A stretch of DNA of 9,194 nucleotides, from positions 1 to 9,194 of the forward strand of contig CAJWRL010000030.1 of assembly GCA_913046125.1 (NCBI GenBank). The letters are read 5' to 3'. The position numbers and the translations under genes are program-made. Origin of the DNA: an uncultured Gammaproteobacteria bacterium. GTDB taxonomy: Bacteria; Pseudomonadota; Gammaproteobacteria; GCA-002705445; GCA-002716945. This document shows positions 1 to 6,707 of the stretch, piece by piece. The notes under the pieces are model-generated. The model saw only the letters and a list, made by a program, of their open reading frames with translations, was not told the DNA's origin and searched no databases. The first letter of the stretch is position 1. Each line of letters begins with the position of its first letter.

Positions 1-1074
1 TCTAAATTAGAATCAATTGAAAAAAGACGATCACCAATTAAAGATAAATTAATATCTGAATTCTTCAAGAACAAAAAACTAAAGCTAAAAACAAGTGTCA
101 AAATAAATTCTGAGATATCAAAATCAGATTTTATTATAATTTCAACTCCAACTAACTTTCAAACGTCTACTAATATGTTCGATACCAATTCAATTGATAA
201 AATTTTAAGAAAATTATCTATGATGAAATCAACTTCAATAATTATAATTAAATCAACTTTGCCCGTTGGCTATACAGTTCAGGTTAATAATAAGTTTAAG
301 AATCTAAAAATATATTTTTCACCTGAATTTCTTCGAGAAGGACGAGCACTCTATGATAATCTCTTCCCATCAAGGATTATTATTGGAAGTAAGGATAAAT
401 ATTCATTGAAATTTGTTAATATCATTAAAAGTGTTGTACGAAAAAGAAACATAAAAACAGTCTATATGCCAAGCTCAGAAGCTGAATCCGTCAAACTATT
501 CTCTAACAGTTATCTTGCTTCACGCGTTGCATTTTTTAATGAATTAGATTCTTATTGTCTTGGAAATAAATTAGATCCTAAGTCAATTATAATGGGAGTA
601 TCGTCTGACCCAAGGATAGGTGAGGGTTATAATAATCCATCGTTTGGATTTGGCGGTTATTGTTTACCAAAAGATACTAAGCAGCTCCACTCAAGCTTTG
701 GACAGATACCCAATGCACTTGTAAAATCGTTGACGTTGTCAAATCTTCAGAGGAAGCAATTTATTGTCAGTGATATTCTGAAGCATAAAGAAAAAAATAT
801 TGGTATATATATGTTGGCAATGAAGAAAGATTCAGATAACTTTAGAGAATCAAGTATTATTGATATAATCAAGCTACTTAAGAAAAATGGGAGAAACGTT
901 TTCATACATGAACCCCTTATTAAAGATAAAAAATCTATATTTGGGTGCCCAATAATTAATAACTTTGATTTATTTATTAAGAAAACAAAACTGGTTGTTA
1001 CAAATAGAGCCTCAAAAAAACTGAATAAAGTTTCAAATAAGGTCTATACACGAGATATTTTTGGAGAAAATTGA
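1..1074 (+). CDS. ugd: UDP-glucose 6-dehydrogenase, 5'-truncated by window edge
   Basis: The frame is open from base 1, so the gene begins upstream; 357 residues are visible. It should oxidise UDP-glucose to UDP-glucuronate with two NAD+, in the cytoplasm, for polysaccharide or lipid A-type sugars. Seen: the end of the NAD-binding domain (ISTPTN), the KSTLPVG segment, FSPEFLREGRALYDNLFPSR, the KLFSNSYLASRVAFFNELDSY central helix, and the catalytic motif GFGGYCLPKDTKQL with its Cys codon at 661-663 (visible residue 221). The C-terminus KVYTRDIFGEN is close to the end of E. coli Ugd as I remember it. Relative to that ~388-residue short form, about 31 residues including the GxGxxG loop are missing only because of the window edge. 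An internal ATG at 175 is not the start, because homology runs upstream of it. The stop overlaps the ferredoxin start as TGATG. Related GDP-mannose or UDP-ManNAc dehydrogenases are less likely given this short-form pattern. Confidence 0.95.
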   Translation, partial: SKLESIEKRRSPIKDKLISEFFKNKKLKLKTSVKINSEISKSDFIIISTPTNFQTSTNMFDTNSIDKILRKLSMMKSTSIIIIKSTLPVGYTVQVNNKFKNLKIYFSPEFLREGRALYDNLFPSRIIIGSKDKYSLKFVNIIKSVVRKRNIKTVYMPSSEAESVKLFSNSYLASRVAFFNELDSYCLGNKLDPKSIIMGVSSDPRIGEGYNNPSFGFGGYCLPKDTKQLHSSFGQIPNALVKSLTLSNLQRKQFIVSDILKHKEKNIGIYMLAMKKDSDNFRESSIIDIIKLLKKNGRNVFIHEPLIKDKKSIFGCPIINNFDLFIKKTKLVVTNRASKKLNKVSNKVYTRDIFGEN

Positions 1075-1409
1075 TGTCTATTAAAATAAATTTTGTCAGG
1101 GGTGATGAGATACTAACTACCACAATGAGTGTTGGACGGACAATGCTGGATGCAGCAAAGAAGCTTAAAATTCCGGAGATACCAGCTATATGTAATGGAT
1201 CTTGCAACTGTGGGACTTGTCATGTTCATATAGATCCTGAATGGGTTGATAAAATTGAACCGATGGATCCTGGTTCAATGGAATTATTTATGCTTGAAAG
1301 GTCCGACCACTTTGATGAAAATCGAAGTAGATTATGTTGTCAGATGGATATATATGATGTTTATGAGGGCCTAACTGTTCATTTAGTTGATAACAGACAA
1401 GATAAATAA
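1074..1409 (+). CDS. Adrenodoxin-type [2Fe-2S] ferredoxin
   Basis: A 111-residue soluble electron carrier. The cluster ligands read as Cys40-x5-Cys46-x2-Cys49 and a distant Cys89 in RLCCQ, the spacing of the adrenodoxin/putidaredoxin/Isc Fdx family. Cys44 and Cys88 are extra cysteines beside the ligands. I chose the ATG at 1074 because it overlaps the ugd stop (TGATG) and has GGAG about 8 bases upstream; a TTG at 1071 is the only nearby alternative. The stop is followed after 2 bp by the cupin gene. No isc/hsc genes are in view, so it is not obviously the Isc ferredoxin. A partner such as a cytochrome P450 or other oxygenase with its reductase is possible by family, but none is in the window. 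The family call is firm; the physiological partner is unknown. Confidence 0.9.
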   Translation: MSIKINFVRGDEILTTTMSVGRTMLDAAKKLKIPEIPAICNGSCNCGTCHVHIDPEWVDKIEPMDPGSMELFMLERSDHFDENRSRLCCQMDIYDVYEGLTVHLVDNRQDK

Positions 1410-1411
1410 TT

Positions 1412-2083
1412 ATGCTTAATCAAAATTATAATGAAAAAGTAGTCATGCATTCGTCACGTTTAGAAGCAATCTTGTCGCCATGTTCGGGTGTCAAGAGGAC
1501 TTTGCTTGAAAGAAGTGAAGATAGTGAATATGCAGTTTCTACAACATTGGTAGAATTTCAGGCTGATTCTTTTTTTGATGAGCATATTCACGACTTCGGA
1601 GAGGAACTTTTTGTACTGGAGGGAACTTTTTCGGATGAGTCAGGTGATTATACGGCTGGTACATATATTAGAAATCCACACAACTCGAAACACAAACCAT
1701 TCAGCAAGGAAGGCTGTAAGCTTTTTGTAAAGTTAAGACAGTTTAACAAAGCAGATAGTACGAGAGTTATTATTAATACTGAAAATAAAATATGGTTGCC
1801 TGGACTAGTAAAAGGTCTTGAAGTTTTACCTCTTCATAACTTTGAACATGAAAACACTGCATTAGTTAAATGGGATGCTAATACTCAGTTTAATTTACAT
1901 CGGCACTATGGTGGCGAGGAAATTTTTGTAATTAAAGGAACTTTTTATGATGAGCATGGAAGTTATCCGAAGCATACTTGGATTAGAAGTCCACACATGA
2001 GCCAGCATACGCCATATACACTTAATGACGGTGCTGTTATATTTGTTAAAACTGGTCATTTACTTAATAAGATAAATGAATAA
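1412..2083 (+). CDS. Double-cupin protein, ChrR-like cupin repeats
   Basis: A 223-residue protein made of two tandem cupin repeats that resemble each other. Repeat 1 (about residues 45-110) has the metal-site pattern H58-x-H60, E64/E65, H94; repeat 2 (about 150-215) has H163-x-H165, E169/E170, H199. Both share a GEExFVxxGTFxDExGxY core followed by an IRxPHxSxHxP strand, typical of the ChrR cupin family. In ChrR itself such a cupin follows an N-terminal zinc-binding anti-sigma domain; that domain is absent here, so I do not call it an anti-sigma factor. Probable role: metal-dependent sensing or small-molecule chemistry, otherwise unknown. There is no signal peptide or membrane segment. It lies 2 bp after the ferredoxin gene and overlaps dnaX by 8 bp; no Shine-Dalgarno is evident, which suggests translational coupling to the ferredoxin. 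Confidence 0.85.
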   Translation: MLNQNYNEKVVMHSSRLEAILSPCSGVKRTLLERSEDSEYAVSTTLVEFQADSFFDEHIHDFGEELFVLEGTFSDESGDYTAGTYIRNPHNSKHKPFSKEGCKLFVKLRQFNKADSTRVIINTENKIWLPGLVKGLEVLPLHNFEHENTALVKWDANTQFNLHRHYGGEEIFVIKGTFYDEHGSYPKHTWIRSPHMSQHTPYTLNDGAVIFVKTGHLLNKINE

Positions 2084-3617
2084 TAAAATACTTGCTCTTA
2101 AATATCGTCCTAAGTTCTTTAATGAAGTTATTGGACAAGATTTTTGTGTTCAATCTTTAGCCAATTCAATCAATTTAAATAAATTGCATAATGCATATCT
2201 ATTTTCTGGCACCAGGGGTGTTGGTAAAACAACTATAGCAAGGATATTTGCAAAATCCTTATTATGCAAAGAGGGTATTTCTGAGAACCCATGCGGTAAA
2301 TGTGAGTCTTGTTTGGCAATAGACAATAATAATAATCTTGATTTGATAGAAATCGATGCTGCATCTAGAACAAAGGTAGAGGATACAAGAACGCTGATGG
2401 AAAATGTTCAATATGCTCCGACATCCTCAAGATTCAAGATTTATCTAATAGATGAAGTTCACATGCTTTCCACAAAAAGTTTCAATGCATTACTCAAAAC
2501 AATTGAGGAACCTCCTGAGCACGTAAAGTTTCTTCTTGCAACTACAGATCCCGATAAACTTCCTGAAACGGTTATATCTAGATGTTTACATTTTAAGCTT
2601 GAGTCAATTACAAATGATATTCTATCAAATCACATCAAGCAAACTCTCGAAAAAGAGAGTGTTAAATTTGAAGCTGAGGTACCAAATATTATTGCTGAGT
2701 CTGCGAGGGGCAGCGCAAGAGATTCAATGAGTATTCTTGAACAATGCATCTCATATGGAAATGAAAACCTAACAACTGAAAAAATTTCACATCTTCTAGG
2801 TATAATCGATGAAAAGGTCATCAATGAGATTGTTACACATCTTTTTCACAAACGATTAGATAACATTATAGATATTTTGAAAGCTAATGAAATAAATGAC
2901 TATTCTAAACTACTAGACTGTATAACTGAGCGTATATTTCAAATCTCAATTTCTCGTCAGACGAATAAAAACACTCATAACTTACCGGAGCTTTTTCTGA
3001 AAGACACAATAAAGCTTGAAGATTTACAACTATGGTATTCAATACTCCTTAAGGCTAAAGACGATTTATATATTGCTTCATCAAAAGCCGATCATCTTGT
3101 TATGATTTTGCTCAGAATAATGTTATTTACTGAATATCCGAGCACCGATGATATGAAAGTAATGCCCGAAGAAACGACGAATGCTGATAGGGTAAAAAAA
3201 AAGGAAAAACCTTCTAATGATATAAGTAACAAAGGGTTCAATATATCATTTAATTCCTGGGTGGATTTTGTAAATGAGCAAGACTTAAAGGGTCTTATGT
3301 TAGATTTGGCACAAAATTCTTTTATTGATGTTATGACAGACACTACAGTACTTATAGTAGATCTCTCGAAAAAAAACACGTACCCAAAAAAATGTGTCGC
3401 TGATTTTATTAATCTTTTATGTAAACACTTTAATATTGACGTTGATGTCTCAATAGAATATCGAGAACAAGTTTCGACGATTTATAGAAATTCTGTTGAT
3501 GAAAATATCAAATCAAAAGAAGATATGTATGATTCAATTAAAGATAAAAATATTGTTAAAGATATTGAGGATATATTTGATGCTAAGATAGATAAAGATA
3601 ACATAAGTAAATTATAA
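2076..3617 (+). CDS. dnaX: DNA polymerase III clamp-loader subunit tau (and probably gamma)
   Basis: A 513-residue AAA+ ATPase of the replisome that loads the beta clamp. Seen in order: the N-terminal LALKYRPKFFNEVIGQ signature, Walker A GTRGVGKTT (45-53), four zinc-binding cysteines (C64, C73, C76, C79), Walker B-type DEVH (126-129), the SRC motif with the Arg finger (R169), and sensor-2 GSARDS (R215). Domain III runs to about residue 360, then comes a charged linker, and a tau-specific C-terminal region from about 390 with a WxxFxxxxxLKGLxxxLAxNS core. It is shorter than E. coli tau (643 aa), mainly in the linker and tail. An in-frame A AAA AAG site at 3197-3203 could produce a 380-residue gamma-like form by -1 slippage. 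The start overlaps the cupin end by 8 bp without a clear ribosome site, so it is probably coupled. It is followed by ybaB and recR, a very common bacterial order. Confidence 0.97.
   Translation: MNNKILALKYRPKFFNEVIGQDFCVQSLANSINLNKLHNAYLFSGTRGVGKTTIARIFAKSLLCKEGISENPCGKCESCLAIDNNNNLDLIEIDAASRTKVEDTRTLMENVQYAPTSSRFKIYLIDEVHMLSTKSFNALLKTIEEPPEHVKFLLATTDPDKLPETVISRCLHFKLESITNDILSNHIKQTLEKESVKFEAEVPNIIAESARGSARDSMSILEQCISYGNENLTTEKISHLLGIIDEKVINEIVTHLFHKRLDNIIDILKANEINDYSKLLDCITERIFQISISRQTNKNTHNLPELFLKDTIKLEDLQLWYSILLKAKDDLYIASSKADHLVMILLRIMLFTEYPSTDDMKVMPEETTNADRVKKKEKPSNDISNKGFNISFNSWVDFVNEQDLKGLMLDLAQNSFIDVMTDTTVLIVDLSKKNTYPKKCVADFINLLCKHFNIDVDVSIEYREQVSTIYRNSVDENIKSKEDMYDSIKDKNIVKDIEDIFDAKIDKDNISKL
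3194..3217 (+). other. Candidate programmed -1 frameshift or slippage site in dnaX
   Basis: A run of nine A (3194-3202) followed by GG contains A AAA AAG at 3197-3203, in the same codon phase as the E. coli dnaX slippery heptamer. A -1 shift would add Gly-Lys-Thr-Phe after Lys376 and stop at TAA 3215-3217, giving a 380-residue product. An AGGG at 3189-3192 could serve as a Shine-Dalgarno-like stimulator, although it is nearer than the E. coli one. A weak stem, AACCTT (3208-3213) with AGGGTT (3233-3238), lies downstream. The A9 run could also cause transcriptional slippage, as known for Thermus dnaX. The sequence motif is certain; its use is inferred. Confidence 0.65.
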
Positions 3618-3623
3618 AGGAGA
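3616..3623 (+). promoter_or_regulatory. Strong Shine-Dalgarno of ybaB
   Basis: AAAGGAGA, with AGGAG at 3618-3622, sits 6 bases before the ATG at 3629. It is one of the few clear ribosome sites in this window and supports that start over the ATG two codons later. ybaB is therefore likely to be translated independently of dnaX at a high level, as expected for an abundant nucleoid protein. Confidence 0.8.
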
Positions 3624-3628
3624 GCAAA

Positions 3629-3937
3629 ATGGGAATGTTCGATAAAATGAAAGAGGCTAAAAATATGTATAGTAATATTAAGAAGGCTCAAAATGAAATA
3701 AATAAAATCAAAGTTGAAGGAGTATCTGGCGCAGGTGCAGTAAGGGTAGTGGTTAAGGGTAATCATCAAATCGTAAGTATTTCTATTGATGAGGAAGCAT
3801 CAAAAGGTAATAAAAAAATACTTGAGGATTATATTGTTGCAGCTTGTAATGATGCAATGAATAAATTAGAAAAAGAAACTAAAGAAAAAATGGGAAGCGT
3901 GATGAATTTACCTGGAGGTATGAAGCTTCCATTCTAA
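3629..3937 (+). CDS. ybaB: YbaB/EbfC family nucleoid-associated protein
   Basis: A 102-residue small DNA-binding protein, essentially full length for the family (about 105-110 aa). Seen: the N-terminal amphipathic helix (MFDKMKEAKNMYSNIKKAQ), a central strand segment with the GVSGAGAVRVVVKG motif, then a long helix with AACNDAMNKLEKETKEKM and the Gly-Pro-rich tail NLPGGMKLPF, a hallmark of YbaB. Family members form dimers that bind DNA without strong sequence specificity; the position between dnaX and recR is widely conserved and hints at a role alongside replication and repair. It lies 11 bp after dnaX and 5 bp before recR. Confidence 0.95.
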   Translation: MGMFDKMKEAKNMYSNIKKAQNEINKIKVEGVSGAGAVRVVVKGNHQIVSISIDEEASKGNKKILEDYIVAACNDAMNKLEKETKEKMGSVMNLPGGMKLPF

Positions 3938-3942
3938 GTATA

Positions 3943-4563
3943 ATGATCAAATCCAAATACCTTGAGAATCTTGTTGATGCCTTAACCATCCTTCCAGGAA
4001 TAGGAAGAAAAAGTGCTCAACGTATGGCATATGAACTTCTAAATTCTAATCCAGAAAAATCATTGTATCTATCACAAGAATTACAAAATATAGATACTAA
4101 AATTTCAAAATGTAAAATCTGTGGCCTCTATATGGATTTTGAAGAGGTCGAAAAACAAAGTGAAGATTCATGTCATGTATGCGAAAGGCAAAATCGAGAT
4201 ACATCTATAGTTTGCGTAGTTGGGTCTGCGAGTGACGTTTATAGCATTGATGAAAGCACAAACTATAATGGATACTTTTTTGTCTTGCAGGGTAATCTGT
4301 CTCCGATTGATGGTAAAGGACCTTCTGAGATCGGCCTTGATAAACTTGAAAAACATTTAGTTAATAAAAATATCAAAGAATTGATTCTTGCAACTAACAC
4401 GACAATTGAGGGCGAGGCAACAGCACACTACATAAAAGATATGACCTCAAAAAAAGGCATTAATGTTAGCAGACTCGCATTTGGCTTACCACTTAATGGA
4501 GAGATTGGTTTTTTGGACAATGAGACAATTTCACATGCTTTTAATGAAAGGAAGATAATCTAA
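3943..4563 (+). CDS. recR: Recombination mediator protein RecR
   Basis: A 206-residue protein of the RecFOR pathway, which helps load RecA at gaps. Seen: an N-terminal helix-hairpin-helix (LPGIGRKSAQRMAYEL, about 17-33), a zinc finger with C57, C60, C77, C80, a Toprim domain (about 88-170) with FVLQGNLSPIDGKGPSEIGLD and LATNTTIEGEATAHYI, and a C-terminal SRLAFGLPLNGEIGFLD element. Length is normal (E. coli 201). One oddity: the usual Toprim Glu (E. coli CVVESPAD) is Gly here (CVVGSASD, residue 94, GGG codon). No Shine-Dalgarno lies immediately before the ATG; a GGAGG about 25 bases upstream is within ybaB, so coupling to ybaB is likely. Its stop overlaps that of the convergent dehydratase gene. 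Confidence 0.96.
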   Translation: MIKSKYLENLVDALTILPGIGRKSAQRMAYELLNSNPEKSLYLSQELQNIDTKISKCKICGLYMDFEEVEKQSEDSCHVCERQNRDTSIVCVVGSASDVYSIDESTNYNGYFFVLQGNLSPIDGKGPSEIGLDKLEKHLVNKNIKELILATNTTIEGEATAHYIKDMTSKKGINVSRLAFGLPLNGEIGFLDNETISHAFNERKII

Positions 4564-4898
4564 ATTGCGAGTACTTTATCAATTTTAGCAGCGCATATGA
4601 AGTCATTTTCTGAGAGTCCGTCAATTGCATAAGTAAAGTACTTCACTCTTGCTGTGTTATACCCAAATGTTATCTCAGGATGATGATCCTCAGAGTGAGA
4701 AATAGCTATTATTAAATTTATGAGAGACGATAGTTCATAATGATTTTTTCTAGAATAGGTCCTCTCTATAGACTTTCCATCCTCATTTAATAACCAATCT
4801 CTATCAAGCTTTTTAAGAAATGATTCGGCTTTTTCTTTCGTGAGAGCATCAAGCCCACCCTCACAAGGTACACATTTTCTTTTGTCAAGTTCAGTCAT
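4560..4898 (-). CDS. phhB: Pterin-4a-carbinolamine dehydratase (PCD/DCoH family)
   Basis: A 112-residue cytoplasmic enzyme that dehydrates 4a-hydroxytetrahydropterin to recycle the pterin cofactor of aromatic amino acid hydroxylases. Seen: the N-terminal KCVPCEGG segment common in proteobacterial members, W35 in a DRDWLL strand, the signature HSEDHHPEITFGYN with H72-H73-P, and the C-terminal GLSENDFICAAKID. The third His of the usual catalytic trio (in a T-H-A/K context) is Tyr90 here (FTYAIDGL, TAT codon), which may lower activity. No phenylalanine hydroxylase gene is in view, so the partner is unknown; some family members serve in molybdopterin or other roles. It is the second gene of a unit with the upstream metalloprotease, overlapping it by 8 bp. 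Confidence 0.92.
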   Translation of the reverse strand: MTELDKRKCVPCEGGLDALTKEKAESFLKKLDRDWLLNEDGKSIERTYSRKNHYELSSLINLIIAISHSEDHHPEITFGYNTARVKYFTYAIDGLSENDFICAAKIDKVLAI

Positions 4899-6117
4899 CT
4901 CTCCTCCTTAGATTATTAATCCTCTCTAGTATTGTAGGATGTGAAAAATAGAACATTGCATATAGCTTATTTGGAATCAAGAAAGAAAGATTGGATTTAT
5001 ATAGTTTTATTAGGGATGTTACTAAATGTTCTTTGTCAACTTGCTTTGATGCGAAATTATCAGCCTCATACTCATTACTTCGAGACAAAATCGAGAAAAA
5101 AGGTTCAATAAAAAAGCTAATCACTTGATAGGTGAAAACAAGCGCAATTAATTGTGAAGCCTGATTCATAGGTAGATTTAAAAACTCAAGGTAAGATGCA
5201 TTGTTGATTAAAGATGATAGATAAAACATTCCTATAAATATCACAGCCGTCGAGACTACGAGAGATTTAAAGATATGATTATGTTTATAGTGTCCAATCT
5301 CATGCGCTAGTACAGCTTTTATCTCTTTTGGAGACAACAAATCAATGAGTGTATCGTAAAAAACTATTCTCCTGTTATTTTTAAAACCAGTGAAGTATGC
5401 ATTTGGATGCTTTGTTCTTTTTGATTTATCCATGACATATAAATTATTTATACTAAAATTCGTTTGTTTAGATAAATCACGTATTTCACTCTTTATTACG
5501 TCGTCATCTAGATTATCAAATTTATTAAAAATCGGTGAAATATATGTAGGATAAATATATATGCTGAGAATTATAAATATGAACATTGTTGAAGCTAAAA
5601 GCAACCACCATATTTCTGTAAAAGATACGAGATAAAAGAATACAGAACTCATGACAGTGATCAATATAAGAGCCATCAATAGTGAAACAAGGTTATCTCT
5701 TAAGAAAAGTCTTTTTGTTGATGTATTAAATCCATATTTATCCTCTATGACAAATGTTGAGAAATATGAAAGCGGTAACATTGAGAGATGAACAACTATA
5801 AATACTACTAATATTACACCAAGGTTATGAAGATATTCGTTCAGCAAAAAGCTTTCAAGATAAGAATTTATTTCAATTACTAAACCGCCTGATAATAGAT
5901 ATATTATCCATCCAACATAAACGACATTTCTCAGAATAGAGATCTTAAGCTTCTCTATGTTATATCTTCTAGATTTATATTCCTCATTACTATTTATCCC
6001 AAGCAGATCTATAGATTGTTGATCAATAGGAACAGTTTTAATTGTCTGAATCTGCAAAATATCAAGAGATAATTTTGCTATTAGATAAATTATAATAATT
6101 ATTAATACTTCACTCAT
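4891..6117 (-). CDS. M48 family membrane metalloprotease, Ste24 (CAAX protease)-like
   Basis: A 408-residue integral membrane zinc peptidase. Seen: a hydrophobic N-terminal segment (3-25), further predicted spans at about 66-85, 98-118, 144-165 and 170-192, the conserved EDKYGFNTSTKRLFLRD loop (125-141), a SNEYEAD motif (347-353) whose E349 is the expected third zinc ligand, and the zinc site HEIGH (272-276) with H272, E273 and H276, plus two more spans (about 285-308, 322-343). The C-terminal FSHPTILERI matches the family ending. The length fits bacterial Ste24-like proteins (about 410-420) rather than HtpX (about 290). Bacterial substrates are mostly unknown; quality control of membrane proteins is an inference. 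It is the first gene of a unit with phhB and is divergent from orn. No Shine-Dalgarno is seen before the ATG. Confidence 0.94.
   Translation of the reverse strand: MSEVLIIIIIYLIAKLSLDILQIQTIKTVPIDQQSIDLLGINSNEEYKSRRYNIEKLKISILRNVVYVGWIIYLLSGGLVIEINSYLESFLLNEYLHNLGVILVVFIVVHLSMLPLSYFSTFVIEDKYGFNTSTKRLFLRDNLVSLLMALILITVMSSVFFYLVSFTEIWWLLLASTMFIFIILSIYIYPTYISPIFNKFDNLDDDVIKSEIRDLSKQTNFSINNLYVMDKSKRTKHPNAYFTGFKNNRRIVFYDTLIDLLSPKEIKAVLAHEIGHYKHNHIFKSLVVSTAVIFIGMFYLSSLINNASYLEFLNLPMNQASQLIALVFTYQVISFFIEPFFSILSRSNEYEADNFASKQVDKEHLVTSLIKLYKSNLSFLIPNKLYAMFYFSHPTILERINNLRRRDD
4903..4909 (-). promoter_or_regulatory. Shine-Dalgarno of the carbinolamine dehydratase gene
   Basis: On the minus strand AAGGAGG precedes the ATG at 4898 by 4 bases and lies inside the last codons of the metalloprotease gene, where it encodes the Arg-rich end LRRRDD. 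It fixes the dehydratase start and shows that this second gene has its own strong ribosome site despite the overlap. Confidence 0.8.
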
Positions 6118-6164
6118 TATTAATGTGGTTTTACTTTATATTACAATTATACTAACCTTAGCTC
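6118..6164. promoter_or_regulatory. Divergent promoter region, metalloprotease / orn
   Basis: A 47-bp spacer between two divergent genes must contain, or lie beside, both promoters. On the minus strand a perfect TATAAT lies at 6151-6146, giving a leader of roughly 20 bases for the protease. On the plus strand TATACT at 6148-6153 overlaps it and would start transcription only about 5 bases before the orn ATG. No convincing -35 box is seen for either. The two -10 boxes overlap, so the promoters may compete. Box matches are seen; function is inferred, and in AT-rich DNA they may occur by chance. Confidence 0.45.
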
Positions 6165-6707
6165 ATGAAAGATAGAAGTAACATGATCTGGATTGATCTA
6201 GAGATGACGGGACTCGATACACAAAGAGATTACATAATTGAGATTGCCTCAATTGTGACAGATAAACATTTGAATATCATCGATGAGGGACCGAACCTAG
6301 TAATAAACCAACCAGATGAGGTTTTAAATTCAATGGATCAATGGAATACTAATCATCATAATAGCAGCGGTTTAACGCAAAAAGTTAGAGAGAGCAGTAT
6401 AACTGAATCTATTGCTGAAAAACAGACGATAGAATTTCTCTCAAAATATGTTCCCAAAGGTGTAGCACCTTTATGTGGAAATACTATATGCCAAGATAGA
6501 CGATTTCTAGCTCGTTGCATGCCGCAATTAGAATCTTTTTGTCATTATAGAAGTATTGACGTGACATCAATACGTGAACTTGGAAAGAGGTGGTATTTTG
6601 AGGATATAGATAATTTTCAAAAAAATTCTAATCACAGGGCACTGGATGATATAAGAGATTCTATTGAAGAATTGCGATACTATAGAAAAACTATCTTCAA
6701 ACTTTAG
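6165..6707 (+). CDS. orn: Oligoribonuclease (3'-5' exoribonuclease)
   Basis: A 180-residue DEDDh exonuclease that degrades short RNAs, especially dinucleotides including pGpG from cyclic-di-GMP, to mononucleotides; often essential in gammaproteobacteria. Seen: IWIDLEMTGLD with D11 and E13, CGNTICQDRRFL with D111, and NHRALDDIRDSIEEL with H157 and D162, so all five catalytic residues are present. Length matches E. coli Orn (181). The ATG at 6165 leaves six residues before the M-I-W-I-D-L core, like E. coli; an ATG at 6183 would start directly at the core and is a weaker choice. No Shine-Dalgarno is seen at either. The gene is divergent from the metalloprotease and its last 11 bases overlap the end of nadB. 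Confidence 0.96.
   Translation: MKDRSNMIWIDLEMTGLDTQRDYIIEIASIVTDKHLNIIDEGPNLVINQPDEVLNSMDQWNTNHHNSSGLTQKVRESSITESIAEKQTIEFLSKYVPKGVAPLCGNTICQDRRFLARCMPQLESFCHYRSIDVTSIRELGKRWYFEDIDNFQKNSNHRALDDIRDSIEELRYYRKTIFKL

Noticed and set aside
998..1207. Minus-strand open frame across the ugd/ferredoxin junction.
   Set aside because: It is antisense to two conserved genes, has no ribosome site and resembles no family; the same holds for minus-strand frames at 3092-3379, 3482-3769 and 8692-8961.
1412..2083. Cupin protein as an anti-sigma factor for the ECF sigma in this window.
   Set aside because: It lacks the ChrR zinc-binding anti-sigma domain and is more than 6 kb from the sigma gene, which has its own overlapping membrane-protein partner.
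3369..3377. Second A-rich stretch in dnaX forming A AAA AAC in frame.
   Set aside because: It is inside the tau tail, A AAA AAC is a poor bacterial slip site, and the shifted frame would stop some 25 bases later with no clear product. It is probably AT-rich lysine/asparagine coding.
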